From Verrucomicrobiota bacterium (GTDB taxonomy: Bacteria; Chlamydiota; Chlamydiia; Chlamydiales; JAEYWL01), in the NCBI GenBank assembly GCA_023428915.1, contig JAEYWL010000120.1:1-36970 (forward strand): a stretch of 36,970 bases of DNA. Reading direction: 5' to 3'. This document shows positions 25,509 to 33,996 of the stretch, piece by piece. The notes under the pieces are model-generated. The model was not told the DNA's origin, ran no database searches, and worked only from the letters and a program-made list of their open reading frames with translations. Numbering within the stretch: position 1 is the first letter of the stretch; each line of letters begins with the position of its first letter. The position numbers and the translations under genes are program-made.

Positions 25509-26876
25509 TTAGCATTTTATTGCATGCAGCTCTGCTGACAACTTGGTGATGTCGCCGGCACCCAGAGTGACTATAGTGTCGCCGGGCCTTGCTTCTTTAC
25601 TTAAATACTCTGAAAGCTTATGGCGCGGCCAAAACGTGCTATGCCGGTGGGACCGTGCAATCTCTGCCAGAATGGCTTCTTTGGTTATCCCCGGGATTGC
25701 CTCTTCACCTGCATGGTAAATATCGGTGACAACTACCTGGTCGGCATCGCGAAATATGCGATCAAAACTGCCCATGCAGTATTGCAGGCGGCTATACCGG
25801 TGGGGTTGATAAATCGCAATTAAGCGGTTTTGCCCTATGGCGCTTCGGATGGCTTCTAATGTCGCTTTAATTTCGGTTGGATGATGGGCGTAGTCGTCTA
25901 TTAAAAAGGCTTCGCGCCAAAGCCCTTTGTGTTCGCACCTTCTGCCGACCCCTTTGAATTGGCTTAATCCAGCTCGAATGGCCTGCTCCTCAATTCCAAG
26001 TTCAAGGCAAAGCCCGGATACTGCTGCGGCATTAAGCACGTTGTGCTTTCCTGCTAAAGCCAGCTCTATATTTTCATATGCCTTGCCGTCATATGTTAAT
26101 GTAAACCATTGCCGCCAGCCATCTTGGCTATAATTCTGTATGCATAAAGCATTCTGCGGGCCGAATCCATAGGAATTGCCTGGTAAAGAAAGCTGCTGCA
26201 AACGCATATCATCGCCGCACCAAAATAAATGGCGGAAAGATTGAACTTTTTGCGCAAACTCCAAAAAGGTTTTCTCCAGGGCTGAAAGTGTTTTGTAATG
26301 GCTTAAATGATCCGTGTCAATATTAGTAATTACGGCTCCAAATGGCTCATATTTCAAAAAAGTGCCATCGCTTTCATCAGCTTCCAAGACAAAATATTCT
26401 CCCTCATTTATCTCTGCGTTAGATTTTTGTTCCTGTAAAATCCCGCCGACCATAAAAGAGGCTTTGCAATCCGCTTTAGCTAGAATTGAAATAAGCAAAG
26501 AAGTAGTCGTTGTTTTTCCATGCGTGCCTGCAAGCGCCAGGCATTTTTTATCATTGGCAAGCTGCGCCAAGAGGTCTGAGCGGTGGAGCAAAACGCAATT
26601 TCTATTTTTTGCCGCCAGCAATTCAGGGTTTGCGGCTTTAATGTCTGAAGAGAAAACCACTATTGCCTCAGGGGGTACATTACGTTCATCATGGCCAATG
26701 GCAACCACAGCCCCAGCATCTCTTAAGGCATTTAAGGTATAGCTCTCTTGGACATCACTGCCGGAGACGGCAATGCCTTTAGCAAGCAACATTCTAGCAA
26801 GGGCGCTCATCCCGATCCCGCCAATGCCGATAAAGTGGTAGTTTTGATTTAAAGATTTTCCTCTATCAAGCTGCAT
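25509..26876 (-). CDS. murC: UDP-N-acetylmuramate--L-alanine ligase MurC
   Basis: MurC adds L-Ala to UDP-MurNAc in the cytoplasm. The 455-residue protein starts HFIGIGGIGMSALA after a short leader and has the Mur ligase ATP loop AGTHGKTTTTSLL near residue 116. DDYAHHPTEI (near 325) and the C-terminal domain motif YQPHRYSR (near 352) follow. It overlaps the murG end by 28 bases. In C. trachomatis, murC is fused to ddlA; here the protein ends after the MurC domain and no ddl follows, so that ligase must be encoded elsewhere. AGGA five bases ahead of the ATG supports the start. Confidence 0.95.
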   Translation of the reverse strand: MQLDRGKSLNQNYHFIGIGGIGMSALARMLLAKGIAVSGSDVQESYTLNALRDAGAVVAIGHDERNVPPEAIVVFSSDIKAANPELLAAKNRNCVLLHRSDLLAQLANDKKCLALAGTHGKTTTTSLLISILAKADCKASFMVGGILQEQKSNAEINEGEYFVLEADESDGTFLKYEPFGAVITNIDTDHLSHYKTLSALEKTFLEFAQKVQSFRHLFWCGDDMRLQQLSLPGNSYGFGPQNALCIQNYSQDGWRQWFTLTYDGKAYENIELALAGKHNVLNAAAVSGLCLELGIEEQAIRAGLSQFKGVGRRCEHKGLWREAFLIDDYAHHPTEIKATLEAIRSAIGQNRLIAIYQPHRYSRLQYCMGSFDRIFRDADQVVVTDIYHAGEEAIPGITKEAILAEIARSHRHSTFWPRHKLSEYLSKEARPGDTIVTLGAGDITKLSAELHAIKC

Positions 26877-27952
26877 AAATCCTGTACTTTTCTTTGTGAT
26901 TTAAAGGTTGCGAGCCGCTCTTTCCAATAGCTCAATAATTTACCATTATCCTTTATGCATTCTTTAAGGGAAGAAGCAAGGGAAGTTTCCAGGGTAGTTT
27001 CAGGAAGCACCTGCCCTCCCCCAACTGCAGCAAAATACTCAGCATTCTTTAACTGGTGGTTGTCGGCTGCAAAAGGATAGGGCACCAATAGTCCCGGGAC
27101 CCCATATTCAATTTGTTCGGCAATGGTAGAAGCCCCTGCGCGGCTAATTGAAAAGTCTGCAGCAGACCAGGCAAAATGCATATTTTTTTCGAAAGCTTTT
27201 ACACAGCATTCATAGCTGGCTTGACGATAGAGGCGATCAATATGCATAGCCTGTTCTTCATTACCGGCAAAATGGATAAGCTTAAGCACCGAAGACCACT
27301 GCTGTGCATTGGCTATTAAAGCATCGGCGGTTAAAAGATTAAGCTTTTTAGCTCCCTGAGAACCGCCTAAAATTAAAAGGGTATTTTTTTTGCCTGTTTG
27401 GAAAGCATAGTACTGATTTGCTTTTTCTCTATCATTTTGAATCTTTTGCAAACTCGTCCGCAAGGGCATGCCAGTCACTATGCTGCGGCCTTTTAGGTAC
27501 TCTTTTGTTCCTGGAAAATGAAGGGCTGTAGCTATAGCACTAGTTGCAAACAGTGCATTTACTTTTCCCGGATAATAATTGGCTTCATGCAATATTATAG
27601 GTACTTTAGCTAATTTTGCAGCGGCAAGCACGGGCAGGGTATAATAACTGCCGAATCCAACGACAATGTCTGCTTGCAGCTGCCGTATAAGCCTCAAACT
27701 CTGCCAAATTCCACGGCTAATCCGCCATCCGCTATGAATAGCTTTCAAGGGGTGTTTTTCAAGCTTTCCGCTAGAAACCTCAAAATATTCATATTGTTCT
27801 TTAGCAAAAAAACGATTTTCCGAAAGGCCGGCGGCCAAAAAAATTACCCTGGATTGCGGCAGCCGTGTAATTAACTGGTCTGCCACCCCTTGAGCTGGGA
27901 AAATATGGCCCCCAGTGCCGCCGGATGTGATTACAATTACAGGTTTTTTCAT
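26849..27952 (-). CDS. murG: Lipid II synthase MurG (UDP-GlcNAc transferase)
   Basis: MurG (GT28) transfers GlcNAc to lipid I on the inner face of the membrane. The 367-residue protein begins MKKPVIVITSGGTGGHIFPA, the family's first glycine-rich loop. It continues with VVGFGSYYTLPVLAAAKLAKVPIILHEAN-type blocks, the GGSQGAKKLN loop near 197, and the donor-site SRAGASTIAEQIEYGVPGLLVPYP split across residues 270-293. It is part of the mraY-murD-LysM-ftsW-murG-murC run; a 167-base gap carrying repeat copy C separates it from ftsW. Confidence 0.96.
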   Translation of the reverse strand: MKKPVIVITSGGTGGHIFPAQGVADQLITRLPQSRVIFLAAGLSENRFFAKEQYEYFEVSSGKLEKHPLKAIHSGWRISRGIWQSLRLIRQLQADIVVGFGSYYTLPVLAAAKLAKVPIILHEANYYPGKVNALFATSAIATALHFPGTKEYLKGRSIVTGMPLRTSLQKIQNDREKANQYYAFQTGKKNTLLILGGSQGAKKLNLLTADALIANAQQWSSVLKLIHFAGNEEQAMHIDRLYRQASYECCVKAFEKNMHFAWSAADFSISRAGASTIAEQIEYGVPGLLVPYPFAADNHQLKNAEYFAAVGGGQVLPETTLETSLASSLKECIKDNGKLLSYWKERLATFKSQRKVQDLCSLIEENL

Positions 27953-28000
27953 TAAGAGCTAACCTAATTAATATCGATGCTTCATCTTAAAATCCTCCCC

Positions 28001-28046
28001 GTCTCCGCGTCTCATGCGCCTCTGCGTTTAATTAAAAAAAGATAAG
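28001..28046 (-). repeat. Dispersed AATTAAACGCA repeat, copy C
   Basis: On the minus strand this reads CTTATC, a T run, AATTAAACGCAGAGGCG, then CATGAGACGCGGAGAC, the GC-rich GCAGAGGCGC-type tail. It shares an 11-base core with copies A and B and, like them, lies downstream of a gene (ftsW) in the direction of transcription. It fills most of the ftsW-murG gap. Confidence 0.65.
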
Positions 28047-28119
28047 GGTAATAGGAATGCGCATATTGACACGGGCCGGTGGTCAAATTATGGGGCAAGG
28101 ACAGTGGCAAGGGCAAGGA

Positions 28120-29280
28120 TTATTTATTATCTCGTTGTCTGCTGGCAATATCGAGCAAGAGGCCGACCCCCATTAAATTCGCCATCAGGGATGTGCCGCC
28201 TTGGCTGAAAAAGGGCAGGTTCAATCCTGTGCTTGGCAGCAATCCAGAAACAACTCCAAGATTCATAAAGGCTTGAAAACTTATTAAAAAGGCCGCAGAG
28301 GCCGCCATGTAGTAAGCGGCCTCTGTTTCTGCATGAAGAGCTATGCCAAAACCGCATGAAGCCAGAATTAAATACAGGGCAATTAAAAAGCAGATGCCGG
28401 TAAAACCAAACTCTTCTGCATAAATGGCTGCAATATAATCGTTTTGCGCCTCAGGAAGATAGCTCAATTTTTGCAGGCTATTCCCTGGCCCTTTCCCCCA
28501 TAACTTTCCGGAGCCTGCTGCTATCTTGGCTTGGTAGGGTTGATGCCCCTTGCCCTTTAGATCTAATTCAGGGTGAAGATACACCTGCACCCTTCCCCTC
28601 ACATATGGTAAGTGATAGGCAGATACAGCTACAATTACACACATGACAACCAATGGTATGGCCCAATATTTGGCTGGAATCTCTCCTAAGATAAACAATA
28701 CCAGTAAAAGCAATCCCATAACTCCCACCGTGCCATTATTGGGCTCAATCAGAGTTAAAAACATGGGGATTGCCACAACGCCGAGCATTCTAATGAATTT
28801 CTGAAAGGTCCAATTGCCTTTCAGGCTGCAGAGGTAGTGTTGGATCACATACCCTGCGATAATGTATTTGGCAAACTCTGAAGGTTGAAAGGAAAAACCA
28901 AAAAGTTGTATCCAACGTTTAGAACCATTCACAGCTCTGCCAATCCCTGGCATTAGGCAAAGCAGCAGAAGGGCTATTGAAATAAGCAAAAGATAGTAAG
29001 AGATATTAAGGAATTGCTCATACCCGGCCCGCCTTATGCAGGCAATTAACCCTATGCCGGCTCCAGCATAAGCTATTTGTCTGGCAAGAGCTCCTCGGGT
29101 GCTTTTATCTAAGGAGTGATCCAATACTTCCGCTGAGGTTGTATTAAAGATCATTACTAATCCAATAGCAAAAATGATGCTGATAGTAATGACCATTGTC
29201 AGCTTAAGCAGCGTTAAATATTTTTCAACACCAGAATTTTGCTTATAAGAGATCGGGATGTGTTTTACAGTGTTATCCAT
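28120..29280 (-). CDS. ftsW: Septal peptidoglycan polymerase FtsW (SEDS family)
   Basis: A 386-residue polytopic SEDS protein, which polymerises lipid II glycan strands together with a class B PBP. Family motifs are visible: RWIQLFGFSFQPSEFAKY near residue 121, the extracellular stretch with AQNDYIAAIYAEEFGF near 275, and the C-terminal GLLPSTGLNLPFFSQGGTS near 348. It starts two bases after the LysM gene ends. Chlamydiae lack FtsZ but keep SEDS and MreB-type machinery, so FtsW probably acts in the transient septal murein. RodA is the alternative paralog; the position in the mur cluster favours FtsW. Confidence 0.95.
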   Translation of the reverse strand: MDNTVKHIPISYKQNSGVEKYLTLLKLTMVITISIIFAIGLVMIFNTTSAEVLDHSLDKSTRGALARQIAYAGAGIGLIACIRRAGYEQFLNISYYLLLISIALLLLCLMPGIGRAVNGSKRWIQLFGFSFQPSEFAKYIIAGYVIQHYLCSLKGNWTFQKFIRMLGVVAIPMFLTLIEPNNGTVGVMGLLLLVLFILGEIPAKYWAIPLVVMCVIVAVSAYHLPYVRGRVQVYLHPELDLKGKGHQPYQAKIAAGSGKLWGKGPGNSLQKLSYLPEAQNDYIAAIYAEEFGFTGICFLIALYLILASCGFGIALHAETEAAYYMAASAAFLISFQAFMNLGVVSGLLPSTGLNLPFFSQGGTSLMANLMGVGLLLDIASRQRDNK

Positions 29281-29282
29281 CT

Positions 29283-30014
29283 CTATTTAATTCTGATCTT
29301 ATCACCCGGCCTTAAGTTGCGCGCTGTATCCTCATTCAGCTTATTAAGGGATAAGATATCTTCATACTTTACTTGGAATTGACGGGCAATTTTCCAGGGG
29401 TTGTCGCCGCTTTTAATGACGTAATAGACCTCGTTTCCCTGCGCCTGTTTCATCTCTTGCCGTAAAGGTGCAGGCTGCGCTGGTAGAGGAGTTTGCGCAA
29501 TTTTCTTTTTTTCAGTCTCTTTTTTCACTGGGACAGCTATACGCAATACCTGGCCGATTACTAAATTGTCGCTGCTTAAATTATTAGCTCTTTTGATCTC
29601 TTCAACACTTGTACCATTAGCTCTGGCTATTTTTTCTAAAAAATCGCCTTTCTTAACGACAATTTCCACATATTTCATCTCATCAGTTGCTGCAAGGGGT
29701 ACAGTCGCTTTATCGAGATTTTTTTCTGCAGGCAAGGCAGGGGGATTCGAAACAGAAGGAGCTGCTTGCCCAAAAGAAAGGCGTTGCAAAGCCTGATCCA
29801 CTTGATCTGAAGGCACTTGAACCTGCTGCAATGCTGGTTTAGATTCCAACACAAGCGGGATCGGCTCTTGATTTTCAGCAATTACTGCACTTATCTCCTG
29901 TATATTAGGCAGGGGATCTTCGTCATAATGCATCGCTGTCATAAATAAAACGGCCAGAATACCGGTATTGATCAAAACTGCAATTATGATGGTGTCTCTT
30001 CTACTTATCGTCAT
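29283..30014 (-). CDS. nlpD: LysM-domain envelope protein, NlpD-like
   Basis: A 243-residue bitopic protein with one N-terminal helix (about 9-28, IIIAVLINTGILAVLFM), a Pro/Gln-rich linker, and two LysM murein-binding domains. LysM 1 is about 115-160 (VVKKGDFLEKIARANGTSVEEI in two blocks) and LysM 2 about 196-243 (VIKSGDNPWKIARQFQV). There is no LytM/M23 peptidase domain, so it is shorter than classical NlpD. The position between murD and ftsW matches the gene annotated nlpD in C. trachomatis (from memory). It may activate an amidase or anchor division proteins to nascent murein. The gene symbol is positional. Confidence 0.85.
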   Translation of the reverse strand: MTISRRDTIIIAVLINTGILAVLFMTAMHYDEDPLPNIQEISAVIAENQEPIPLVLESKPALQQVQVPSDQVDQALQRLSFGQAAPSVSNPPALPAEKNLDKATVPLAATDEMKYVEIVVKKGDFLEKIARANGTSVEEIKRANNLSSDNLVIGQVLRIAVPVKKETEKKKIAQTPLPAQPAPLRQEMKQAQGNEVYYVIKSGDNPWKIARQFQVKYEDILSLNKLNEDTARNLRPGDKIRIK

Positions 30015-30058
30015 ATCATCCTCCCCTAAGAGTTTCCCAACTCATAAGATGATTTGTT

Positions 30059-30091
30059 AGAGGGGTGATTACAAATTGGAATCACCCTTTT
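30059..30091. other. Stem-loop between murD and the LysM gene
   Basis: GGGTGATT (30063-30070) pairs perfectly with AATCACCC (30080-30087), extendable to about 12 pairs with wobble. In the minus-strand transcript it is not followed by a T-tract (CTCTAAC follows), so it is more likely an mRNA processing or stabilising structure, or partial attenuation inside the operon, than a full terminator. It sits in the largest gap (89 bases) between mraY and ftsW. Confidence 0.5.
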
Positions 30092-30103
30092 AAAAACAGG
30101 TTA

Positions 30104-31429
30104 TTATGTCTGTAATTGCAGTACAGTTTGCTTAAAGACTTCCCCTCTGTGGGCATAATTCTTAAACATATCCGTACTTGCACATCCTGGAGAAAGCAAC
30201 ACGCACTCTCCCGGGCTTGCTTTTTTACTGGCTGAAAGTACAGCTTCTTCTAATGAAGAGCAGATGTCTACCGTTAATTTGCCTTTTAACTGCTCTTGTA
30301 TCGTAGCTGCAGCCTGTCCAATTGCAAAAATATGCGAAACTTTTCCATTAAAGCCTGAAACCCAATGCTTAAATGGAGATCCTTTATCTAATCCGCCAGC
30401 TATCAATACTACATTTGCCGGCATAGACTCAACAGCTTTAATCACAGCATCAACATTTGTACCCTTGCTGTCATCATAATATTTTACCCCAGCCACTTCG
30501 CTCACAAACTCAATGCGGTGAGGCGGTTTTTTAAAACTTCGCAATCCCAAAAGAAATTTTTCTTTAGAAACGCCATATTTTTTGCACAAAGCATAAGCTG
30601 CGGCAAAATTTTCATAATCATGCGGGGCAAGCCTCAGCAAGCTTGCCGGGTAGGCCAACTCAATTTCACCTCTATACTCTATTCCACGAGGTGTTAAACA
30701 ATAAGCGCAAGAATCGCTATAGCCATAGGCAATGCATGTATCCATTCTCAATTGTTTGCCAAACTCGTCAATAACGGATTGAAAGGCGAACAAGGGCGAA
30801 TTTGGGCGCAGCAGCCTTTGGATGCGGCATTTAGCTTTGGCATACTCTTCCATGGAATAATTATAACGGTCTAAATGATCCGGTGTGATGTTTAATATGA
30901 CGCCGGCATCTAAGCAAGCAGTAGACATGCTTTCAAGCTGATAAGAACTTAGTTCGATTACAAAAATTACACGCTCATGTTTTTTTTCAAGCAACGCCTG
31001 AGTTAGAGGAGTCCCTACATTACCGAGAGCGCAAGCTTGAATGCCTGCGCAATTGAGGATATGTGCCACTAAAAGCGTGACCGTTGTCTTTCCATTCGTC
31101 CCTGTAATGCCTATGCAGGGCTGATCGAGCTCTCTGGCTGCCAGCTCAATCTCCCCAATTAATTCAATCCCGTTTTTTGCAAGACGCTGGCACAAAGGGT
31201 GCGTTAAAGATATTCCGGGGGATACGACAGCCAGCTCGCAATTTGCATCCCAGTTTTGCTCGGCAATTAACTCAAAGCCTTCTTGGTATAAAGCTTGAGG
31301 GCCGGCCTGCGCAATGTCTTGATCGACGCAGATCACTTTGGCGCCAAGCTTTCTTAAAAAACGCGCAGCAGACTGCCCGCTAACACCTAAACCAAGAACA
31401 GCAATTTTTTTGTTTTGTAAGTCAGCCAT
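30104..31429 (-). CDS. murD: UDP-N-acetylmuramoylalanine--D-glutamate ligase MurD
   Basis: MurD adds D-Glu to UDP-MurNAc-L-Ala. The 441-residue protein has an N-terminal Rossmann fold (VLGLGVSGQSAARFL), the ATP loop GITGTNGKTTVTLL near 107, LNITPDHLDRY near 180 and the late KYYDDSKGTNVDAV near 315. LSPGCASTDMF near 413 is also typical of MurD. It begins three bases after mraY ends, so they are cotranscribed. Confidence 0.95.
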   Translation of the reverse strand: MADLQNKKIAVLGLGVSGQSAARFLRKLGAKVICVDQDIAQAGPQALYQEGFELIAEQNWDANCELAVVSPGISLTHPLCQRLAKNGIELIGEIELAARELDQPCIGITGTNGKTTVTLLVAHILNCAGIQACALGNVGTPLTQALLEKKHERVIFVIELSSYQLESMSTACLDAGVILNITPDHLDRYNYSMEEYAKAKCRIQRLLRPNSPLFAFQSVIDEFGKQLRMDTCIAYGYSDSCAYCLTPRGIEYRGEIELAYPASLLRLAPHDYENFAAAYALCKKYGVSKEKFLLGLRSFKKPPHRIEFVSEVAGVKYYDDSKGTNVDAVIKAVESMPANVVLIAGGLDKGSPFKHWVSGFNGKVSHIFAIGQAAATIQEQLKGKLTVDICSSLEEAVLSASKKASPGECVLLSPGCASTDMFKNYAHRGEVFKQTVLQLQT

Positions 31430-31432
31430 ATT

Positions 31433-32647
31433 TTACTGAAACTTTAAGGTTGCGATTCCGATTATTGCAAGCAGCAGTCCGATTATCCAAAAGCGGATCA
31501 CCACTTTAGTCTCATACCAGCCGCTGTATTCAAAATGGTGGTGCAGAGGTGCGCATAAAAACACTCTTTTTTTATTGCGGAATTTATAACTTCCGACCTG
31601 CAATATTACTGACAGGGCCTCGGCTACAAATATCCCTCCTACAATGCCTAATAAAAACTCTCGTTTCAACAGCACCGCTGAGACGCCAATAATTCCTCCC
31701 ATGGTCAATGAGCCGACATCTCCCATAAACACTTGTGCAGGATGGGAGTTATACCATAAAAATCCCAGGCATCCTCCAGCCAGTGCGCAAAGATAGATGC
31801 CAATCTCGCCGCTGCCTTCGATATACATAATGCGCAAATAATCGGCGAGATCAATGTTATTGGAGACAAACGCAATGATAGCCAAACAAACAGCTACTAA
31901 AATTAAACACCCTGAAGCAAGCCCGTCCAAGCCATCCGTCAAGTTCACAGCATTGGATGAACCTGTAATAATAAACATGGTGAACAAAATTCCTAGAGTA
32001 ACTGCAAAACCCTTAAATAGATAAATCGGCTCTTTAAATAACGGCATATAGACCCTGGCGGCATACTCATGCAAGGCCAGGACATGGTGGCGCTCTTCTT
32101 TATCCGAGTCTTTCACTAATTCCTTTATGACCGGGGGCTGAAACCACTTATCCATTTGGACGGCACCGCTTACTGCAGGCACAAACAGATACAAAGCGAT
32201 AAGCCCTGATAAGCCTAACTGGCAGAGCAGCTTGAATCTGCCAGGCACGCCTTTAGTATTTTTAAAACGCAATTTTAAATAATCATCTATGCCGCCAAGA
32301 ACCCCTAAGACCACAGTAGTTATCAGAAGGATTAAGGTAAAAGCACTTTGCAGATCCATCCATAAGAACATAGAGACTAGCATGGAGAATATAATTAAAA
32401 TCCCCCCCATAGTAGGCGTATTTTCTTTCTTGGCGTGGAGCTCCCCTAAGAGGGGGCATTCCTCTTTGCGAATAGTCTGGCCAATTTTGAGCTCGTAAAG
32501 CTTACGGATAAAATAGGGACCTAAAAAGATACTGATCAAAAGCGAGGTAATTGCTGCCAGCATCATTCTCGTGGAGTAGTAGGTAAATACTGCAGGTATT
32601 TTAATCCCTTCAAAATGTTTTAAATGGTTAAGCAATAAATAAATCAT
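31433..32647 (-). CDS. mraY: Phospho-N-acetylmuramoyl-pentapeptide transferase MraY
   Basis: MraY attaches phospho-MurNAc-pentapeptide to undecaprenyl phosphate to make lipid I. The 404-residue membrane protein is about 40 residues longer than typical MraY. The extra part is a hydrophilic, charged stretch at about 165-205 (WFQPPVIKELVKDSDKEERH region) between membrane segments. Catalytic motifs are complete: GGIDDYLKL near 120, NAVNLTDGLDGLA near 231, VFMGDVGSL near 303 and APLHHHFEYSGW near 366. It is the first gene of this run; in C. trachomatis murF precedes it, but here an unrelated minus-strand gene ends 132 bases upstream. Confidence 0.95.
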   Translation of the reverse strand: MIYLLLNHLKHFEGIKIPAVFTYYSTRMMLAAITSLLISIFLGPYFIRKLYELKIGQTIRKEECPLLGELHAKKENTPTMGGILIIFSMLVSMFLWMDLQSAFTLILLITTVVLGVLGGIDDYLKLRFKNTKGVPGRFKLLCQLGLSGLIALYLFVPAVSGAVQMDKWFQPPVIKELVKDSDKEERHHVLALHEYAARVYMPLFKEPIYLFKGFAVTLGILFTMFIITGSSNAVNLTDGLDGLASGCLILVAVCLAIIAFVSNNIDLADYLRIMYIEGSGEIGIYLCALAGGCLGFLWYNSHPAQVFMGDVGSLTMGGIIGVSAVLLKREFLLGIVGGIFVAEALSVILQVGSYKFRNKKRVFLCAPLHHHFEYSGWYETKVVIRFWIIGLLLAIIGIATLKFQ

Positions 32648-32779
32648 TTTAAAATAGTTTCAAGCTACTCCCAGCAATATGACAAAAACAAAACTGATAA
32701 TGAGAAACAATAAGAATTATTTTCTTGACAATAGAGTAAGGTTTAGAGCCATTTTCAACAAGAATTAACCGCACCAACG

Positions 32780-33769
32780 CTATAAAACTTCTACCTGTTT
32801 TAATTTATGGTCGCTACCCCTTGGATCAAATCCCTCTACGGGTTTTAACCTTACCTGATGTTGTTTAGATAAAATTACCATAGTCATGCGCTTATTTAGA
32901 GATACAGGACCGTTGTCAAAATTTTCTTTTACATATTCATCTGGTTCAATTGTTTCGTAGATGTGATAATTTTCTGCTTTGAGCGGTTTAAATGAAGAGG
33001 CCAGAAACATGCTCGGCTCTTGCCCTTCCGCTAGCTCTCCTTCATCCCCAAATTGATCTTGATTGGAATCAGCGCAAAAAAGCACGCGATCGATTGGTTT
33101 TATTTGGGGCATTTTCGTTACGTCTTCAAGAATTTTTTGCGTATGCAATTCTCTATTGCAGCCCAAATCCAAAGGAGAAAATATATGGCAGCAAGCGACT
33201 CGATAAATAATCTTAGTCTGATTATCGCTAAAATCCACCACCAGGTGCTCGCGCTTTTTATTTTTTACTTTTGTCTTATCATTTTGATCTATCACGCATA
33301 ATTGAAAAGTAAAAGAGGCCCTCTGAAGCAACTTAAATTTTTCTTCACGGTAGAGTATGGCTACCCCATGGGTATTTGGAGTATGAAATTCATAAATAAT
33401 TTTATACCGCAAGTTTGTTAGCGGAGCACTATTTTGCAAGGCTGCGATGCTAACTGGTGCCACTTCCTGAAGGCACAAAATGTCGGGCTTAGCCCTCACT
33501 ATATTTTTTATAATTATGGTCATCCTGAAGGCAATATTGTCATAGAGCCCTATCTGGGGGTCGAAACTATAACCAATAGGATTATTAAATTTTGGATCAG
33601 GTGGAATGCGCTGGGGAAACAAAATATTATAGACAGCAACTAAAATTCTATCCTTTTCAGGAATTTCTTCTATTCGCTCAAGAGACGTTTTTTTAAATGT
33701 CTTTGCATCTTCGGGCTTCATAAAATCTAATATCGTAACCGGTTTTCTCGCTCCAGCAGCCCCTTCCAT
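32780..33769 (-). CDS. Endonuclease/exonuclease/phosphatase (EEP) superfamily protein
   Basis: A 329-residue protein with the EEP catalytic set: N48 (VAVYNILF), E102 (LCLQEVAP), H134 (THGVAILYR), H195 (CCHIFSP), D234/N236 (FCADSNQDQF) and D320/H321 (RGSDHK). The layout resembles eukaryotic CCR4/nocturnin-type deadenylases and related phosphodiesterases more than ExoIII, because no DNA-binding loops are evident. There is no signal peptide. Activity could be RNase, DNase or phosphoinositide phosphatase. In an intracellular bacterium it could be a host-directed effector, which is inference. It occupies the place upstream of mraY where murF stands in Chlamydia, and has its own promoter at 33801-33829. 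Confidence 0.8.
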   Translation of the reverse strand: MEGAAGARKPVTILDFMKPEDAKTFKKTSLERIEEIPEKDRILVAVYNILFPQRIPPDPKFNNPIGYSFDPQIGLYDNIAFRMTIIIKNIVRAKPDILCLQEVAPVSIAALQNSAPLTNLRYKIIYEFHTPNTHGVAILYREEKFKLLQRASFTFQLCVIDQNDKTKVKNKKREHLVVDFSDNQTKIIYRVACCHIFSPLDLGCNRELHTQKILEDVTKMPQIKPIDRVLFCADSNQDQFGDEGELAEGQEPSMFLASSFKPLKAENYHIYETIEPDEYVKENFDNGPVSLNKRMTMVILSKQHQVRLKPVEGFDPRGSDHKLKQVEVL

Positions 33770-33800
33770 TTTTTCCCTAAATTTAATTTAAAAAGCCAAG

Positions 33801-33829
33801 ACTATACTCTCAAATAAATAACAGCTCAA
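33801..33829 (-). promoter_or_regulatory. Sigma70-type promoter for EEP gene
   Basis: On the minus strand TTGAGC (33829-33824), 17-base spacer, TATAGT (33806-33801). The start codon is about 30 bases further on, with AGGGA as Shine-Dalgarno. Confidence 0.65.
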
Positions 33830-33927
33830 GCAGATTTATCCTTTTACTAAGCTTGTCTTTTGTCAGGCGAAAGGCATGAATATGAGAACCGGAAATTAAG
33901 TAATAATACTATTGCGTCTTTTGTTGA

Positions 33928-33956
33928 TTGCCATTAATGATTAAAAGAATTAAAAT
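33928..33956 (+). promoter_or_regulatory. Sigma70-type promoter for desaturase gene
   Basis: TTGCCA (33928-33933), 17-base spacer, TAAAAT (33951-33956), about 40 bases before the ATG at 33997. AGAGGA precedes the ATG at proper spacing. Confidence 0.6.
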
Positions 33957-33996
33957 CCTGATAATTAATTGATGTTTAGTTAGTTAGAGGACAAGT

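Noticed and set aside
32729..32760. Plus-strand TTGACA as a promoter near mraY
   Set aside because: A perfect -35 hexamer, but no -10-like sequence at 16-18 bases and no plus-strand gene to serve.
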